Shown one piece after another: positions 33,116 through 43,555 of a stretch of DNA of 64,000 nt; within the stretch, counting starts at the first letter, position 1, and each line of letters begins with the position of its first letter. The stretch is from Hydrogenovibrio sp. JE_KL2. GTDB taxonomy: Bacteria; Pseudomonadota; Gammaproteobacteria; Thiomicrospirales; Thiomicrospiraceae. The position numbers were made by a program, and so were the translations under genes. Below the pieces are notes generated by a model. That model was given only the letters and a program-made list of their open reading frames with translations. It was not told where the DNA came from and made no database searches. Location: contig NZ_WBJR01000003.1 in assembly GCF_009296185.1 (NCBI RefSeq), positions 310,001 through 374,000 on the forward strand. The letters run 5' to 3'.

Positions 33116-35905
33116 TTATCCTGTGTTTCTCATGCCAGCAGCAATCGCATTGATGCTGTTCAGTAAGGGCGTTACCCAAACTTCGCGTTCTTCATCAGTA
33201 AGGTCAGGGTTTTTGTAACGCTTAAGAATCGCAACTTGAATGTTGTTTAGCGGCTCAAGATACGGTGTTCTTCTCATTAGCGATAAAGCAATTTGAGGCG
33301 TTTCTGCCATTAAGTATTCATTGCCACTGATGTTCAAGTTGGCTTCAACCGCACGCGTATGCTCATCCGCAATCATGTGGTAGATTTTTTGTGCAGTTTC
33401 CTGATCAGTGCCAAGCTCACTGTAGCTCTTACCGATAATCAAATCGGTTTTGAATAGTGCCATTTGAATATTACTTACCAAACCTCTAAAGAAAGGCCAG
33501 TTTTCATACATGTCTTTCAGTTGCTTGTCACCATGATTATTGGTCCAATCAGCTAAAGCCGAACCTGTTCCATACCATGCAGGGAAGGTAAGTCTAGCTT
33601 GCGCCCAGCCAAATACCCAAGGAATAGCTCGGATAGAAGATTTGGATAGGTTTCCTTGCTTTCTATGTGATGGTCTTGAGCCAATGTTTAATAAGCCAAT
33701 TTCGGTAACGGGAGTTGCTTCGTAGAAGAACTTAAAGAAGCCATTGGTGTGGTCAGTGAGTTCTCTGAATGCTTGCTCGCCTTGTTTTGCCAATTGTTGC
33801 ATGGTTGCAAGGAATTCTGGGTTGTCATCTTTGGTTTCTCTAACCAAGCATTTACTGGCTTTCATTAGCCCGGTGACACCAAGAGAAATTTCATACATAG
33901 CAGTTTCAGCATTGCTGTATTTGTACGACAATACTTCACCTTGCTCTGTGAACTTGATTTGCCCACGAACAGTGCCTGTTGGCTGAGACAGAATCGCGTT
34001 ATGTGTTGGTCCGCCTCCACGTCCAACCGTACCCCCACGGCCATGGAACAAGCGACAGTCAATGCCGTATTCGTCAGCAAGTTTCATGATTTGCTCTTGT
34101 GCTTGGTAAAGTGTCCAAGCTGAAGACAAGTTCCCCCCATCTTTCGCAGAGTCTGAGTAACCTAGCATGATTTCCTGCAGGTTGCCTGATACTTTTAGCA
34201 GTGCGTGGTAGGTTGGATTGTCGAATAGTGCCGTTGTAACCGGGACGATGTGCTCTAAGTCTTGAATGGTTTCAAACAATGGCGAGATACGGATTTTGCA
34301 ATAAGGTTCACCAGCGTTGTATCCTGCTAGACCCGCTTGGTGAGCAAGGAACAGGACTTCCATGACATGACTTGCTTCGTGCGTCATGGAGATAACATAG
34401 TTATTGAAGGCTTTTGGACTGATTTCTTCGCGCATTCTGCGGATGACGTGGAAGACTTCCAAGACTTCTTTTGTCATTTTATTCAGCGCCAGATGCTGTG
34501 TATCAATGATTGTCGGTGAAGAAATATGCTTAGAAAGTAGGTCAATACGTTCAGCTTCCGAAAGTTGTTCGTAGTTGATGCCTAGGTGAGACAAGAGATC
34601 TGAGACAGCATCGGTGTGAACGGTTGACTCCTGGCGAATGTCGAGTCTCATCAGGTAGAAGCCGAAAGTCTGAGCAAGGCGAATAAGGTCTTTCAAATCC
34701 GCATCAGCGACTTCTTGGTCACCATGACCGCATAGTGATTCGTAAATCAGCTCTAAATCGTCAATAAACTCTTCTTCACTGTTGTAACAGAACGGTGATT
34801 TCTCAATAGGATCATCGTTAAGCTGTGCTTCAACATAGGCAATGTTTTGCTGAATGCGACCACGCATTAAATAAAGGAATCGACGGTAAGGTTCATCGAT
34901 AAAACGTGATGAACGCTTGTGGAAAACCAGCTCCATTAAGTCAGCATCGATAATCGTCGTTTTATTAAGGATTTCTTGTTTGATCTCCGTTAAATAACGA
35001 GATTGAGTCAGTTGGCTACTTAGTTGGAAGATGCGTTTCTCATATTCGTAAAGCACAGCGCGTGCTTGCATGAGTAGCGCATTCACCGTGGTTTTGTGTG
35101 TTACGAATGGATTACCGTCGCGGTCACCACCAATCCATGAACCAAATGTTAAAAAGTTTGGTGTAGGAATATTGTCATCTGGGTAGTGTCTCGCAAGGGC
35201 ACGTTCCATGTAGCGGTAAACCGTTGGAATTGCTGCAAATAGAGATTGTCTGAAGTAATAGATACCGTTACGAATTTCGTCTTCTACAGTCGGCTTAATG
35301 CGTCTTACTTCGTCTGTACGCCAAAGTACCTGAATTTGGTATTGTAGCTTTTTAATAACTTCTTCTTGCGCATAAGGATTTTGGTAGTTTTCGGCTTCGT
35401 TAAGCTCGCCTAGCGTTAAGAAAATGCGGCGAAGGTTATCCATGACCGCGCGTCTTTTGGACTCTGTAGGGTGTGCAGTGAAAACCGGAATATAGTTTAG
35501 TTTTCCAATCAAGGTTTTTACTTCATCAGCAGTCAAGCCGTCTTTCTTGAACTCTTCAATAGTGTTAAGAACCGAGCCCATCCATAAGGGGCCGTCAGAT
35601 TTTAGTTGACTTTGGCGTTCATGAAATTGATGTTCTTCTTCCGCCAAGTTGACTAAGCTGAAGTAAAGGTTGAATGCACGGATAATTAGGATTAAATCTT
35701 CAGGATTTTGCTCTTCAATAAATGCTTTTAGCTCGGCTCTTAAAACTGGATCTTCATTATCATGAAGTTTAATGTAGCCTTTGCGCAATTTCTCAACAGC
35801 ATTCAGAATATCTTTACCTACTTGCGTTTCAATCACTTCACCTAGAAGTGAGCCAAGTAGTTTGACGCGCGATCTGAGTTGCTTATCTCGAAGTTCCTTT
35901 GCCAT
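33116..35905 (-). CDS. ppc: Phosphoenolpyruvate carboxylase
   Basis: A 929-residue carboxylase making oxaloacetate from PEP and bicarbonate, replenishing the TCA intermediates. The catalytic histidine is in FTAHPTESKRR near residue 138, SRPSHRK-type catalytic signatures occur near residue 745, and the glycine loop FHGRGGTVGRGGGPTHNAIL is near residue 625. The terminal MRNTG motif is that of the full-length bacterial enzyme. In an autotroph it helps anaplerosis. It has its own reverse-strand transcription. Confidence 0.98.
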   Translation of the reverse strand: MAKELRDKQLRSRVKLLGSLLGEVIETQVGKDILNAVEKLRKGYIKLHDNEDPVLRAELKAFIEEQNPEDLILIIRAFNLYFSLVNLAEEEHQFHERQSQLKSDGPLWMGSVLNTIEEFKKDGLTADEVKTLIGKLNYIPVFTAHPTESKRRAVMDNLRRIFLTLGELNEAENYQNPYAQEEVIKKLQYQIQVLWRTDEVRRIKPTVEDEIRNGIYYFRQSLFAAIPTVYRYMERALARHYPDDNIPTPNFLTFGSWIGGDRDGNPFVTHKTTVNALLMQARAVLYEYEKRIFQLSSQLTQSRYLTEIKQEILNKTTIIDADLMELVFHKRSSRFIDEPYRRFLYLMRGRIQQNIAYVEAQLNDDPIEKSPFCYNSEEEFIDDLELIYESLCGHGDQEVADADLKDLIRLAQTFGFYLMRLDIRQESTVHTDAVSDLLSHLGINYEQLSEAERIDLLSKHISSPTIIDTQHLALNKMTKEVLEVFHVIRRMREEISPKAFNNYVISMTHEASHVMEVLFLAHQAGLAGYNAGEPYCKIRISPLFETIQDLEHIVPVTTALFDNPTYHALLKVSGNLQEIMLGYSDSAKDGGNLSSAWTLYQAQEQIMKLADEYGIDCRLFHGRGGTVGRGGGPTHNAILSQPTGTVRGQIKFTEQGEVLSYKYSNAETAMYEISLGVTGLMKASKCLVRETKDDNPEFLATMQQLAKQGEQAFRELTDHTNGFFKFFYEATPVTEIGLLNIGSRPSHRKQGNLSKSSIRAIPWVFGWAQARLTFPAWYGTGSALADWTNNHGDKQLKDMYENWPFFRGLVSNIQMALFKTDLIIGKSYSELGTDQETAQKIYHMIADEHTRAVEANLNISGNEYLMAETPQIALSLMRRTPYLEPLNNIQVAILKRYKNPDLTDEEREVWVTPLLNSINAIAAGMRNTG

Positions 35906-35998
35906 AGTTATCCTATTAAAAATAAAATTGAAATCATTGAAAAAAATTATACCGTATTCTACGAATTTTTGGGGTTGGTTTTGTCTTGGACCAGAAGA

Positions 35999-36925
35999 TT
36001 ATTGGCGCCAGCGATTATGCACCCAGAGATACTGAGAAGGGTTCTGTCGGATCTCATCTTCGTAGAGTTTATGGAGCCTTAAAATATCTTCATAATCATT
36101 TCCAGAGGGAAAATTTTCTAGTGGTGCATGAAAATACATTTCATAGTGGACGCCGTTTCTGCGGGTAAAACAAGGAATGACTTTGGCTCGTCCTAGTTTT
36201 GCAAGTTTGGTTATGCCTGGGTTGCTGGGAGCGGGTTTTCCAAAAAAGGGCACTTTAACGCTGCCTTTTCCATTGTATTTTTGGTCCGGCAAAATAAATA
36301 AGATTTTTTTATCTCTCAAAGCTTTGAGCATGCTTTTAGTATCTGTATTGACAAGAGGGGTGACCTGCTTCTGTTTGGTCTTTTGGGTTCTTTGAGTTCG
36401 ACTTTTTCTAATGAGATAATCCAATAATGCATTGTCATTGGCGCGATAAATTGGGCTGTAATCCGTTATAAAAGAAACCATCAATCCTGTAATTTCGGTT
36501 GTTGTAAAGTGTGGAACCAGAAGAAGGATGCCTTGGTCTCGGTTTTCTTTAAGGTGCTCAAGACCGTAGTAAGTGAAGTACCGGGTTTCATTATCTTGTT
36601 GAGAGTAGCGGTGCCTGCCCCAAGTGGTAATGGTGAACTCAACTAAGGTTACACCTAGCGACTTAAAGTGCTCAAACAATAGGGTGTTGATCTCATCATT
36701 ATCTTTTTCGGGGAAGGCGGTTTTTAAGTTTTTCAATGCAACTTTTTTCCGGTTTCCAGCAATCCAATAAATGAATTTTCCGAGATTTTCACCTAAATGA
36801 ATTTTTGTAGTATAAGGAAGAAAAGCAATCAATCTTAAGATTCCGTAGCCTAACCAGATTCCCCAATACTTGGGCAGTAAGAATGACAGCTTCAATCTAT
36901 GTTTTGAGTTATTCAATGAGTTCAC
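35999..36925 (-). CDS. lpxL: Lipid A biosynthesis acyltransferase (LpxL/HtrB family)
   Basis: A 308-residue inner-membrane acyltransferase that adds a secondary acyl chain to lipid A. An N-terminal hydrophobic segment ([19 protein letters not shown]) precedes the catalytic HX4E motif [15 protein letters not shown] near residue 128 and the [19 protein letters not shown] motif near residue 210. It overlaps msbA by 17 bases on the reverse strand. In this lineage the acyl chain length is not known from sequence. Confidence 0.9.
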   Translation of the reverse strand: MNSLNNSKHRLKLSFLLPKYWGIWLGYGILRLIAFLPYTTKIHLGENLGKFIYWIAGNRKKVALKNLKTAFPEKDNDEINTLLFEHFKSLGVTLVEFTITTWGRHRYSQQDNETRYFTYYGLEHLKENRDQGILLLVPHFTTTEITGLMVSFITDYSPIYRANDNALLDYLIRKSRTQRTQKTKQKQVTPLVNTDTKSMLKALRDKKILFILPDQKYNGKGSVKVPFFGKPAPSNPGITKLAKLGRAKVIPCFTRRNGVHYEMYFHAPLENFPSGNDYEDILRLHKLYEDEIRQNPSQYLWVHNRWRQ

Positions 36926-38657
36926 CTAATGAACCTTTTTGATAAAGATTGGCATAAATGCCTTTTTGCTCTAATAGATTGTTGTGGCTTCCGAGTTCCT
37001 TGAGCACACCTTTTTCTATAACAGCAATTTGATCTGCGTTTTGAATGGTGCTCAAGCGGTGTGCAATGATAATAACGGTTCTGTTTTTTCTCAAGTTTTC
37101 TAGTGCTTGCTGGATCATGAGTTCGGATTGGTTGTCCAAAGCGGAGGTGGCCTCATCCATAATTAAAATGGGGGCATTTTTGAGAAATGCTCTGGCAATT
37201 GCAATCCGTTGGCGTTGGCCACCAGAGAGTTTTGTGCCGTTATTACCGATAGGGGTGTTTAAGCCTTCGGGCAGTTTTTCAATGAACTCCCAGGCATGGG
37301 CAGCTTTTGCCGCAGAGATAATGTCTTCTTCGTTGAACTCGGAGTGCCCGTAAGCAATGTTTGCTGCAATGGTGTCGTTAAACAAAACAATATTTTGGCT
37401 AACGAAAGAAATGTGAGCTCTCAAATCAGCTAAATCAATATCGTTGATATTGACGTTATCAAGGGTAATGGTTCCCTGATCAAGTTGGTAAAATCTGGGG
37501 ATCAAGTTGGCAAGTGTGCTTTTTCCGCTACCGGACTTTCCAACTAAAGCTGTGGTTTTCGCAGCAGGAATTTTTAAAGAGAAATTCGTGAAAACATTTT
37601 TATCTGTACCAGGGTAAGAAAAGCTAATTTCCTTTAGTTCAATTTCACCGATGATGTTTGTTATTTTGCTGGAGCCATTATTGGTTTCACTAGGGGTGTC
37701 AAGCATGGTAAATATGCTTTCTGCGGCCGCCATTCCTCTTTGAACCGTTGCGTTGATATTTGTAATACGACGAATGGGTTCAAAAATTAACCCCATTGCT
37801 GTGACATAAGTAATTAAGTCACCGGCACTCATTGATCCTTTGTTTACCATTTGAATGGCTGCGTAAACTACAATGGATAAGGCAATGGCAGCAATGACCT
37901 GTACCAAAGGAACATTGAGAGCAGATACTCGTGTGACTTTCAATGTGTTGGCTCGTAATGATTCAGCAGACTCTAAAAACCGCTTGATTTCATAACCTTC
38001 AGCATTGTAGATTTTGACGTCACGATAACCTTTAAGGCCTTCTTCAAGGCGGTGCGTGAGTTGTCCCATGTCGTTTTGCATATCTGCGCTAGAAGCTCGC
38101 ATTAGCTTTCCAGCCTTTTCGATGAAGTAAGCAACGATTGGACCGATAATCAGCATGACCAAAGTTAGTTCCCAGGAGTAATAAACCAAAGTTGCAATAA
38201 GTGCGGCAATGGTGATCGAATCTCTTGCGATTACAATCCAAGCTTCGGAAAGTGCGGTGCCTGTTTGGGTCACATCGTAAGTTATTTTTGACATGAGTGA
38301 TCCAGTGGTGTGCTTGTCGTATTCCTTTAAAGGCAAGAAAAGCATCTTTTGGTAAATTTCATGTCGGATGTTGAGTATGGCTTTTTGAGCTATCCATGTA
38401 CTCATAACTTTGCTGAAATACTCTGCCACACCTTTAATTACAAATACACCTGCTAAAAGTAATGGTAAGACTAGGAAGGTATTTGGATCTTTTTCAATCA
38501 AACTTTTGTCAACAAGCTTTCCTAGAATAATTGCGCTCAGAGGCTCCATTGCGGAGATTATAATGAGTGTCAAAATAGTGATGAAAATCGCGCTTTTATA
38601 AGAGGCGATATACTTCAAAAGTTTACGGTAGAGTCTTAGAGTTTTTTTGTCAAACAT
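36909..38657 (-). CDS. msbA: Lipid A flippase MsbA
   Basis: A 582-residue ABC exporter with six N-terminal helices fused to one ATPase. Walker [20 protein letters not shown] is near residue 370, the signature [18 protein letters not shown] near residue 478 and Walker [15 protein letters not shown] near residue 502. It flips core-lipid A across the inner membrane. It is sandwiched between a phosphatase-like gene 4 bases upstream and lpxL downstream, forming a lipid A export/acylation operon. Confidence 0.95.
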   Translation of the reverse strand: MFDKKTLRLYRKLLKYIASYKSAIFITILTLIIISAMEPLSAIILGKLVDKSLIEKDPNTFLVLPLLLAGVFVIKGVAEYFSKVMSTWIAQKAILNIRHEIYQKMLFLPLKEYDKHTTGSLMSKITYDVTQTGTALSEAWIVIARDSITIAALIATLVYYSWELTLVMLIIGPIVAYFIEKAGKLMRASSADMQNDMGQLTHRLEEGLKGYRDVKIYNAEGYEIKRFLESAESLRANTLKVTRVSALNVPLVQVIAAIALSIVVYAAIQMVNKGSMSAGDLITYVTAMGLIFEPIRRITNINATVQRGMAAAESIFTMLDTPSETNNGSSKITNIIGEIELKEISFSYPGTDKNVFTNFSLKIPAAKTTALVGKSGSGKSTLANLIPRFYQLDQGTITLDNVNINDIDLADLRAHISFVSQNIVLFNDTIAANIAYGHSEFNEEDIISAAKAAHAWEFIEKLPEGLNTPIGNNGTKLSGGQRQRIAIARAFLKNAPILIMDEATSALDNQSELMIQQALENLRKNRTVIIIAHRLSTIQNADQIAVIEKGVLKELGSHNNLLEQKGIYANLYQKGSLGELIE

Positions 38658-38661
38658 TGTC

Positions 38662-39324
38662 TTATTCTCGGTGCAAAATCTTATTGACGATGATGTTTGC
38701 CCAGGAGGTGCTTTTAAATTTTTGTCTTAAATAGGGTTCATCATAATGGTGTTCCACCCATTCAAGAAAAGAGACTTCAGGGTGATTTTTTTGGAAGTCG
38801 AAATAATTATCGAATAAGTAATCTAGTTTACCTGTGTCTGCCCATTTGAAATGCCCGTATTTTATGCTCAGCTGTTTAACGGCTTCAGATATTGGTTGTT
38901 GTTTGATAAAGTGCATATAAAAGACGCTCATTAAACCTGCTCTGTCAGCTCCAGATTTGCAATGGATTAAGATGGGATATTCCGCCTCTTCGAGAATCTT
39001 TTTGGCACCTAGGATTTGCTCTGGATCAGGTAGGCAGCGAGAAGACATGGGGTAGTTGATTAATGTAATTTCTTCTTTTTTGCAGACATATTGCTCAAGC
39101 AGGTATTGGCCACTTGTGTCTGCTCTACGCATGCTGATGATGGTTTTAATACCGTATTTCTTCTTTAGTTTTCTGATGAAGCTAGGTGATGGATGATTGC
39201 TTCGGTACGCATTTTCAGACAGTTTGTGGAAATTCCGGTAGAAAATTCGCAGAATTTCATGGTCGATAAACCACGCCTTGGCATGGGCGATAAATCTACC
39301 CCATTTTGAATTCAATTGACTCAT
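38662..39324 (-). CDS. Dual-specificity/tyrosine phosphatase-like protein
   Basis: A 220-residue soluble protein with a CX5R phosphatase signature, [15 protein letters not shown] near residue 120, in which Cys and Arg form the phosphate loop. [19 protein letters not shown] is the beta-strand region before it. Similar proteins near lipopolysaccharide genes suggest a role in lipid A or heptose phosphate metabolism, but the substrate is unknown. An upstream in-frame ATG at 39420 would extend it by 32 residues without an improved fit; 39324 is preferred. It is 4 bases ahead of msbA. Confidence 0.8.
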   Translation of the reverse strand: MSQLNSKWGRFIAHAKAWFIDHEILRIFYRNFHKLSENAYRSNHPSPSFIRKLKKKYGIKTIISMRRADTSGQYLLEQYVCKKEEITLINYPMSSRCLPDPEQILGAKKILEEAEYPILIHCKSGADRAGLMSVFYMHFIKQQPISEAVKQLSIKYGHFKWADTGKLDYLFDNYFDFQKNHPEVSFLEWVEHHYDEPYLRQKFKSTSWANIIVNKILHRE

Positions 39325-39476
39325 TGTATATTTGGTTTCGATAGGAAAATTTGGCGCTATTTTACTATTTGCAGCATGCGATTGGAAATTATCTCGGCTA
39401 AATCTTGAACAACCCCTCAATAAATAAGTGTTAAAATTCTGAGATTATTGAAAAACAGTTAGTTTTAGGGTTGTTC

Positions 39477-40445
39477 ATGATTGTAGTAACAGGCGGTGCC
39501 GGGTTTATTGGTTCTAATATCGTTAAGGCTTTGAACGAACAAGGTATTACCGATATCTTAGTGGTTGATAACTTAAAAAATGGTAAAAAATTCATTAATT
39601 TAGCAGATTGTAACTTTGCCGATTTTTTAGATAAAGAAGATTTTCAGGCGCGAATTTTTGCCGAAGAAGGCCTGCCTGAAATCGAGTGTGTTTTTCATCA
39701 GGGTGCTTGTTCAGCCACTACGGAGTGGGACGGTAAGTTCATGATGGATAACAATTATGAATACTCCAAAGATCTGCTGAACTTCTGTTTGAACAGAAAA
39801 ATCCCTTTTCTTTATGCCTCTTCAGCCTCTGTGTATGGCGATGGGCCGACGTTTATAGAAAAACGCGAGTATGAAAAGCCGCTGAATGTTTATGGTTTTT
39901 CCAAGTTTCAGTTTGATCAGTATATCCGTAGAGTCCTTCCTCATGCAGAAAGTCAGGTTGTTGGTTTTAGATACTTCAATGTGTATGGGCCGAGAGAACA
40001 ACACAAAGGGGATATGGCAAGTGTTGCGTTTAAACTGCATAACCAAATCCTAAAAGGCGAAAAGCTCAAACTTTTTGGTCCGTATGATGGTTATGAGGCT
40101 GGGATGCAGACGCGTGATTTTGTCTATGTTGAAGATGTTGTTAAAGTCAACTTGTGGTTTAAGGATAACCCTGACAAGTCGGGAATATTCAACTTAGGGC
40201 CTGCCGCAGCGGAACCTTTTAAAAACATCGCAGAAGCGGTTATCAAATTTCATGGCAAGGGAGAGATTGAGTACATTCCTTTTCCAGAACACCTTAAAGG
40301 AGCATACCAAAGCTATACTCAAGCAGATAATAGCTTGTTGCGAGAAGCGGGTTATACCGGGAATTTCCACACGGTTGCTGAAGGTGTTCATAAATACCTG
40401 ACTTGGTTGAGTGAAAATCCGACCACACTGAATTTTACTAAATAA
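39477..40445 (+). CDS. hldD: ADP-L-glycero-D-manno-heptose-6-epimerase
   Basis: A 322-residue NAD(P)-dependent epimerase that makes the L,D-heptose donor for the LPS inner core. The Rossmann signature [16 protein letters not shown] is at residues 4-19. The catalytic Ser and YxxxK pair lie in [12 protein letters not shown] and [12 protein letters not shown] (residues about 115 and 140). A TTG two codons upstream is possible, but the ATG at 39477 with TAGGG upstream fits best. It is divergent from the phosphatase-msbA-lpxL operon. Confidence 0.96.
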   Translation: MIVVTGGAGFIGSNIVKALNEQGITDILVVDNLKNGKKFINLADCNFADFLDKEDFQARIFAEEGLPEIECVFHQGACSATTEWDGKFMMDNNYEYSKDLLNFCLNRKIPFLYASSASVYGDGPTFIEKREYEKPLNVYGFSKFQFDQYIRRVLPHAESQVVGFRYFNVYGPREQHKGDMASVAFKLHNQILKGEKLKLFGPYDGYEAGMQTRDFVYVEDVVKVNLWFKDNPDKSGIFNLGPAAAEPFKNIAEAVIKFHGKGEIEYIPFPEHLKGAYQSYTQADNSLLREAGYTGNFHTVAEGVHKYLTWLSENPTTLNFTK

Positions 40446-40460
40446 GTTTTTAGAGAGTTC

Positions 40461-41498
40461 ATGCGGATTTTGCTAATTAAAATGTCTTCAATGGGGGATG
40501 TGTTTCATACATTCCCCGCACTTTCCGATGCACAAGCCAATGTTCCAAGTCTAACTGTAGATTGGGTGGTTGAAGAGGCGTTCGCAGAAATTCCGAGCTG
40601 GCATCCGGTGGTGGATAAGGTTTACCCGATTGAATTAAGGCGCTGGCGTAAAACTCCTTTTAGTTCTAAAACACGATCCGAAATCAAAGCTTTTTTTGAA
40701 GAAATTAATCGTACGCAGTATGACTTGGTGTTAGACGCTCAAGGCTTGTATAAAAGCTTGTGGGTTGCCAAAAAAATTGAGGCACCAGTTTATGGTATGG
40801 ATTTTTCCAGCGTCAGAGAGCCGCTAGTCAGTTTGTTTTATAACCACAAAATTCACGTCGAAAAAGCGCAGCATGCCATCACTCGGCTGAGAGAGTTGTT
40901 CTCCAAAGCTCTTAACTATTCGATTTCTCCTACTTCAGCAATCGCTTATGGTTTGAATACGTCTGATTGGAAAAGGCCTGATTTGCCATGGCAGGCAGAG
41001 CCTCACATGGTTTTTTTGCACGGAACGACTTGGGATACAAAATGCTGGCCAGAGGAGTATTGGCGAGAATTACTACAAAAAATCTGCCAGGTTGGGTATA
41101 AGGTTATTTTGCCTTGGGGCACGAAGGAAGAACAAGAACGCTCATATCGTTTGCAACAGGGCTACGAAGACTGTACATGGGTACCTGAACAACTTATCAG
41201 TTTGAATGATATTACAAGAATGTTGAAGTTTTCAAAGGCGGTAGTTTCTGTTGACACGGGTTTGTCTCATGTGGCCGCGGCGTTGGATGTGCCGATGGTA
41301 GTATTATATCTTGTGACCGACCCAGGTTTGGTTGGGGCAAAGGGGTTGCATGTAAAATATTTGGTGTCACCTGTTGCGAGCAAATATCTGAAACAGTTCA
41401 AAAATAGTCAGCAGCAAGCACAATCACTGGAAAGAGTCGGTGTCACAGACGTGATTGAATCGTTGCATGCATTAAAGATAGAGATGGAAGAAAAGTAA
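40461..41498 (+). CDS. waaC: Lipopolysaccharide heptosyltransferase I
   Basis: A 345-residue GT9 enzyme adding the first heptose to Kdo in the inner core. MRILLIKMSSMGDVFHTFPA starts the N-terminal domain, LDAQGLYKSLWVA is near residue 95, and TTWDTKCWPEEYW and SVDTGLSHVAAALDVP form the donor site. It lies 15 bases after hldD. A copy of the 20-bp repeat (41080-41099, 18/20) encodes KICQVG inside a conserved region without extending the protein. Confidence 0.93.
   Translation: MRILLIKMSSMGDVFHTFPALSDAQANVPSLTVDWVVEEAFAEIPSWHPVVDKVYPIELRRWRKTPFSSKTRSEIKAFFEEINRTQYDLVLDAQGLYKSLWVAKKIEAPVYGMDFSSVREPLVSLFYNHKIHVEKAQHAITRLRELFSKALNYSISPTSAIAYGLNTSDWKRPDLPWQAEPHMVFLHGTTWDTKCWPEEYWRELLQKICQVGYKVILPWGTKEEQERSYRLQQGYEDCTWVPEQLISLNDITRMLKFSKAVVSVDTGLSHVAAALDVPMVVLYLVTDPGLVGAKGLHVKYLVSPVASKYLKQFKNSQQQAQSLERVGVTDVIESLHALKIEMEEK
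41080..41099 (+). repeat. 20-bp dispersed repeat, copy 5 (18/20)
   Basis: The first 18 bases of the repeat, AAAATCTGCCAGGTTGGG, occur exactly inside waaC, read in a frame different from the mpl copy. Confidence 0.85.
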
Positions 41499-42392
41499 GT
41501 GGTTTATTTGAAAGCGCTCGCGGCATTGTTTAAAGACTCGACGGCAACCCATAAAGATAAAATCAAAAGCCTATTTTGGTTTGCGAAAAAGTATGATTGG
41601 ATTTGTAGTTTGCACTCTGCATTTAAAGGCTTGGGAATTGAAAAGTCCTTAAGTCAGCATGGTTATGTCTACTACTTGTTTAAACGCATGTATGTCTTTA
41701 TGCATAAAGATTCTCGCCAAGAACTCGCTGAGACGGATAATCATAGTTTGATTCCGAGTATTGTCGAACATTACAGGATTTTAAACGCTCATTTGTCTAG
41801 TGAAAGTATTCAAAATTTGACTCAAGGTGGAGTGAATCTGTTTAAAACGGAGTTGGAAGACAGTTTACAACTGGAAATGAAATTGTTGCATATTCACCAA
41901 AATAGGCGTGAAGGATTGAGTTCGATAGGTCTTTGGGTGAATGGCACCCCCCTTTACTATATGAATTTTCTTTTAGCACAGCAGTCAGTTTTTATTGCAG
42001 GTGTTCAGGGAGGGAAAAACACTTTGGAATTGGCGCGGGCTTTTACCACGAAAACACAAGGTATTCCGCCGCATAAATATCTTTTTATTGGCTTAGCAGC
42101 CTTGATGAGTGAGTGGGGAATGACAGAAATTTTTGGCATTCGCCATGAGAAACATGTCTTCCAGGGAGAAGAAAAAACACAGTATAAGCTGGACAAGTTT
42201 GACTACAATGCGTTTTGGCAAGACGTATTGGAGGCAGAGCCTTTTGATGACTATTGGTTTAGAATGGCGTTACCACTTGTGAGAAAAGACTTATCTGAAA
42301 TGAATGCCAAAAAACGCGGTAAGCTGAAAAAACGTTATCCGTTTATGGATGCTTTGGAGTCTGGGATTAAGAGCTCTGTTCACCATGTCTAA
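41499..42392 (+). CDS. VirK/YbjX (DUF535) family protein
   Basis: A 297-residue protein starting with GTG directly after the waaC stop. It contains SIGLWVNGTPLYYMNFLL, GVQGGKNTLELARAFT and FIGLAALMSEWG, typical of the VirK/YbjX family linked to envelope stress and lipid A-related virulence in enteric bacteria. Biochemical activity is unknown. It overlaps the following gene by 8 bases, so the hldD-waaC run continues as one transcriptional unit. Confidence 0.88.
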   Translation: MVYLKALAALFKDSTATHKDKIKSLFWFAKKYDWICSLHSAFKGLGIEKSLSQHGYVYYLFKRMYVFMHKDSRQELAETDNHSLIPSIVEHYRILNAHLSSESIQNLTQGGVNLFKTELEDSLQLEMKLLHIHQNRREGLSSIGLWVNGTPLYYMNFLLAQQSVFIAGVQGGKNTLELARAFTTKTQGIPPHKYLFIGLAALMSEWGMTEIFGIRHEKHVFQGEEKTQYKLDKFDYNAFWQDVLEAEPFDDYWFRMALPLVRKDLSEMNAKKRGKLKKRYPFMDALESGIKSSVHHV

Positions 42393-43554
42393 ACGATTGA
42401 TTCTATTTGCAGCCAGCCGTGATCAAGCACGATATTTTGAAGCGCTTACTCAGCATGTCAGTTTAATGGGTAAGCAGGTTTTGGCTGTCAAATCTTCCCA
42501 GATTCCCTTTGCATTTCAAGCACTTTTCAAAGTGTTTTTACCGTTGCCTCTCAATGTGCTTGAGGCAATTGAGCATCAGGTATGTATTTTACAAAATCGT
42601 AAAAAAGCCAGTCGTAAAGGTCGTGGCAAAGCTCAATGGTTCTGGTCTTTATTCGGTTTTGTGGAGACCTTGCGAGCCAAGTATCTTTTTGGGCGCTATT
42701 CATTGTGGATAGCTGATAACAAGGATGCGCTTATTGGTGTATGGAATGGTAAGAAGTTTCGCCAGGCGATTCTTGTTATTGCGGCGCAGCAGCAAAAAGT
42801 GCCTTTGGTGTTCTTTGAAACAGGCCCGCTACCGGGATATTCGGTTGTAGATCCGGAAGGTGTTGATTTTTATGCTGCAACACCGAGGCGTATTGATTTT
42901 TACAAGCAGTATCAATGTCGGCTAAAGCCGGAAGAGCAATTGAAGTTTGAACCGGTTAAAAAATCACAAGACCTACCGGAATCCTATATTTTTATCCCTT
43001 TTCAAGTCGTTGAAGATAGTAATATTTATTTGCACTCTCCTTGGATCAAAGATATGAGAGCGTTATATTCTGAGATTGAAGCGCTGGCAGAGAAGTTTTC
43101 CCATCAACAATTTGTCATTAAACCTCATCCTGCTTGCCCAGAAGACTATACAGATATTATCGATAAGCATCATCCTCAAATCCATTTTGTCCTAGATAAG
43201 CCAACGATAGAGTTGGTGCAACATGCTGAAGCCGTTATTACGGTGAACTCCACAGTGGGGATGGAAGCGTTGATTGCACATAAAAAAGTGATTGTGATGG
43301 GACAAGCCATTTATGGCTTTGAGGGGCTTACCCAACCTGTTTCAAAACAGTCAGAACTTATTCAAGCACTAGGCGAGCTTGAAACATGGCAGTTGGATGA
43401 GTCTGCGGTTAACAACTATCTTTGTTATTTGCAGGAAGATTATGCGATTCCAGGTGATGCGATGAAAGGTCCTACGGATGAGCACTGGGCAGTTCTATCG
43501 AAGAAGCTACAGCTTTGTTTAGATGGACAGGCTTATCAGTCTATAGGTTTGTAA
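42385..43554 (+). CDS. Capsule-synthesis-like glycosyltransferase (KpsC/KpsS type)
   Basis: A 389-residue protein with the GT-B type pattern of capsular polysaccharide enzymes: FIPFQVVEDSNIYLHSPW near residue 205, FVIKPHPACPE near residue 242 and VITVNSTVGMEALIAHKKVI near residue 287. The family adds beta-Kdo or similar linkers to lipid for capsules. Its presence in an LPS core cluster suggests transfer of Kdo or a related sugar. The ATG at 42385 overlaps the DUF535 gene, so translation is coupled. Exact acceptor is unknown. Confidence 0.82.
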   Translation: MSKRLILFAASRDQARYFEALTQHVSLMGKQVLAVKSSQIPFAFQALFKVFLPLPLNVLEAIEHQVCILQNRKKASRKGRGKAQWFWSLFGFVETLRAKYLFGRYSLWIADNKDALIGVWNGKKFRQAILVIAAQQQKVPLVFFETGPLPGYSVVDPEGVDFYAATPRRIDFYKQYQCRLKPEEQLKFEPVKKSQDLPESYIFIPFQVVEDSNIYLHSPWIKDMRALYSEIEALAEKFSHQQFVIKPHPACPEDYTDIIDKHHPQIHFVLDKPTIELVQHAEAVITVNSTVGMEALIAHKKVIVMGQAIYGFEGLTQPVSKQSELIQALGELETWQLDESAVNNYLCYLQEDYAIPGDAMKGPTDEHWAVLSKKLQLCLDGQAYQSIGL

Positions 43555-43555
43555 T

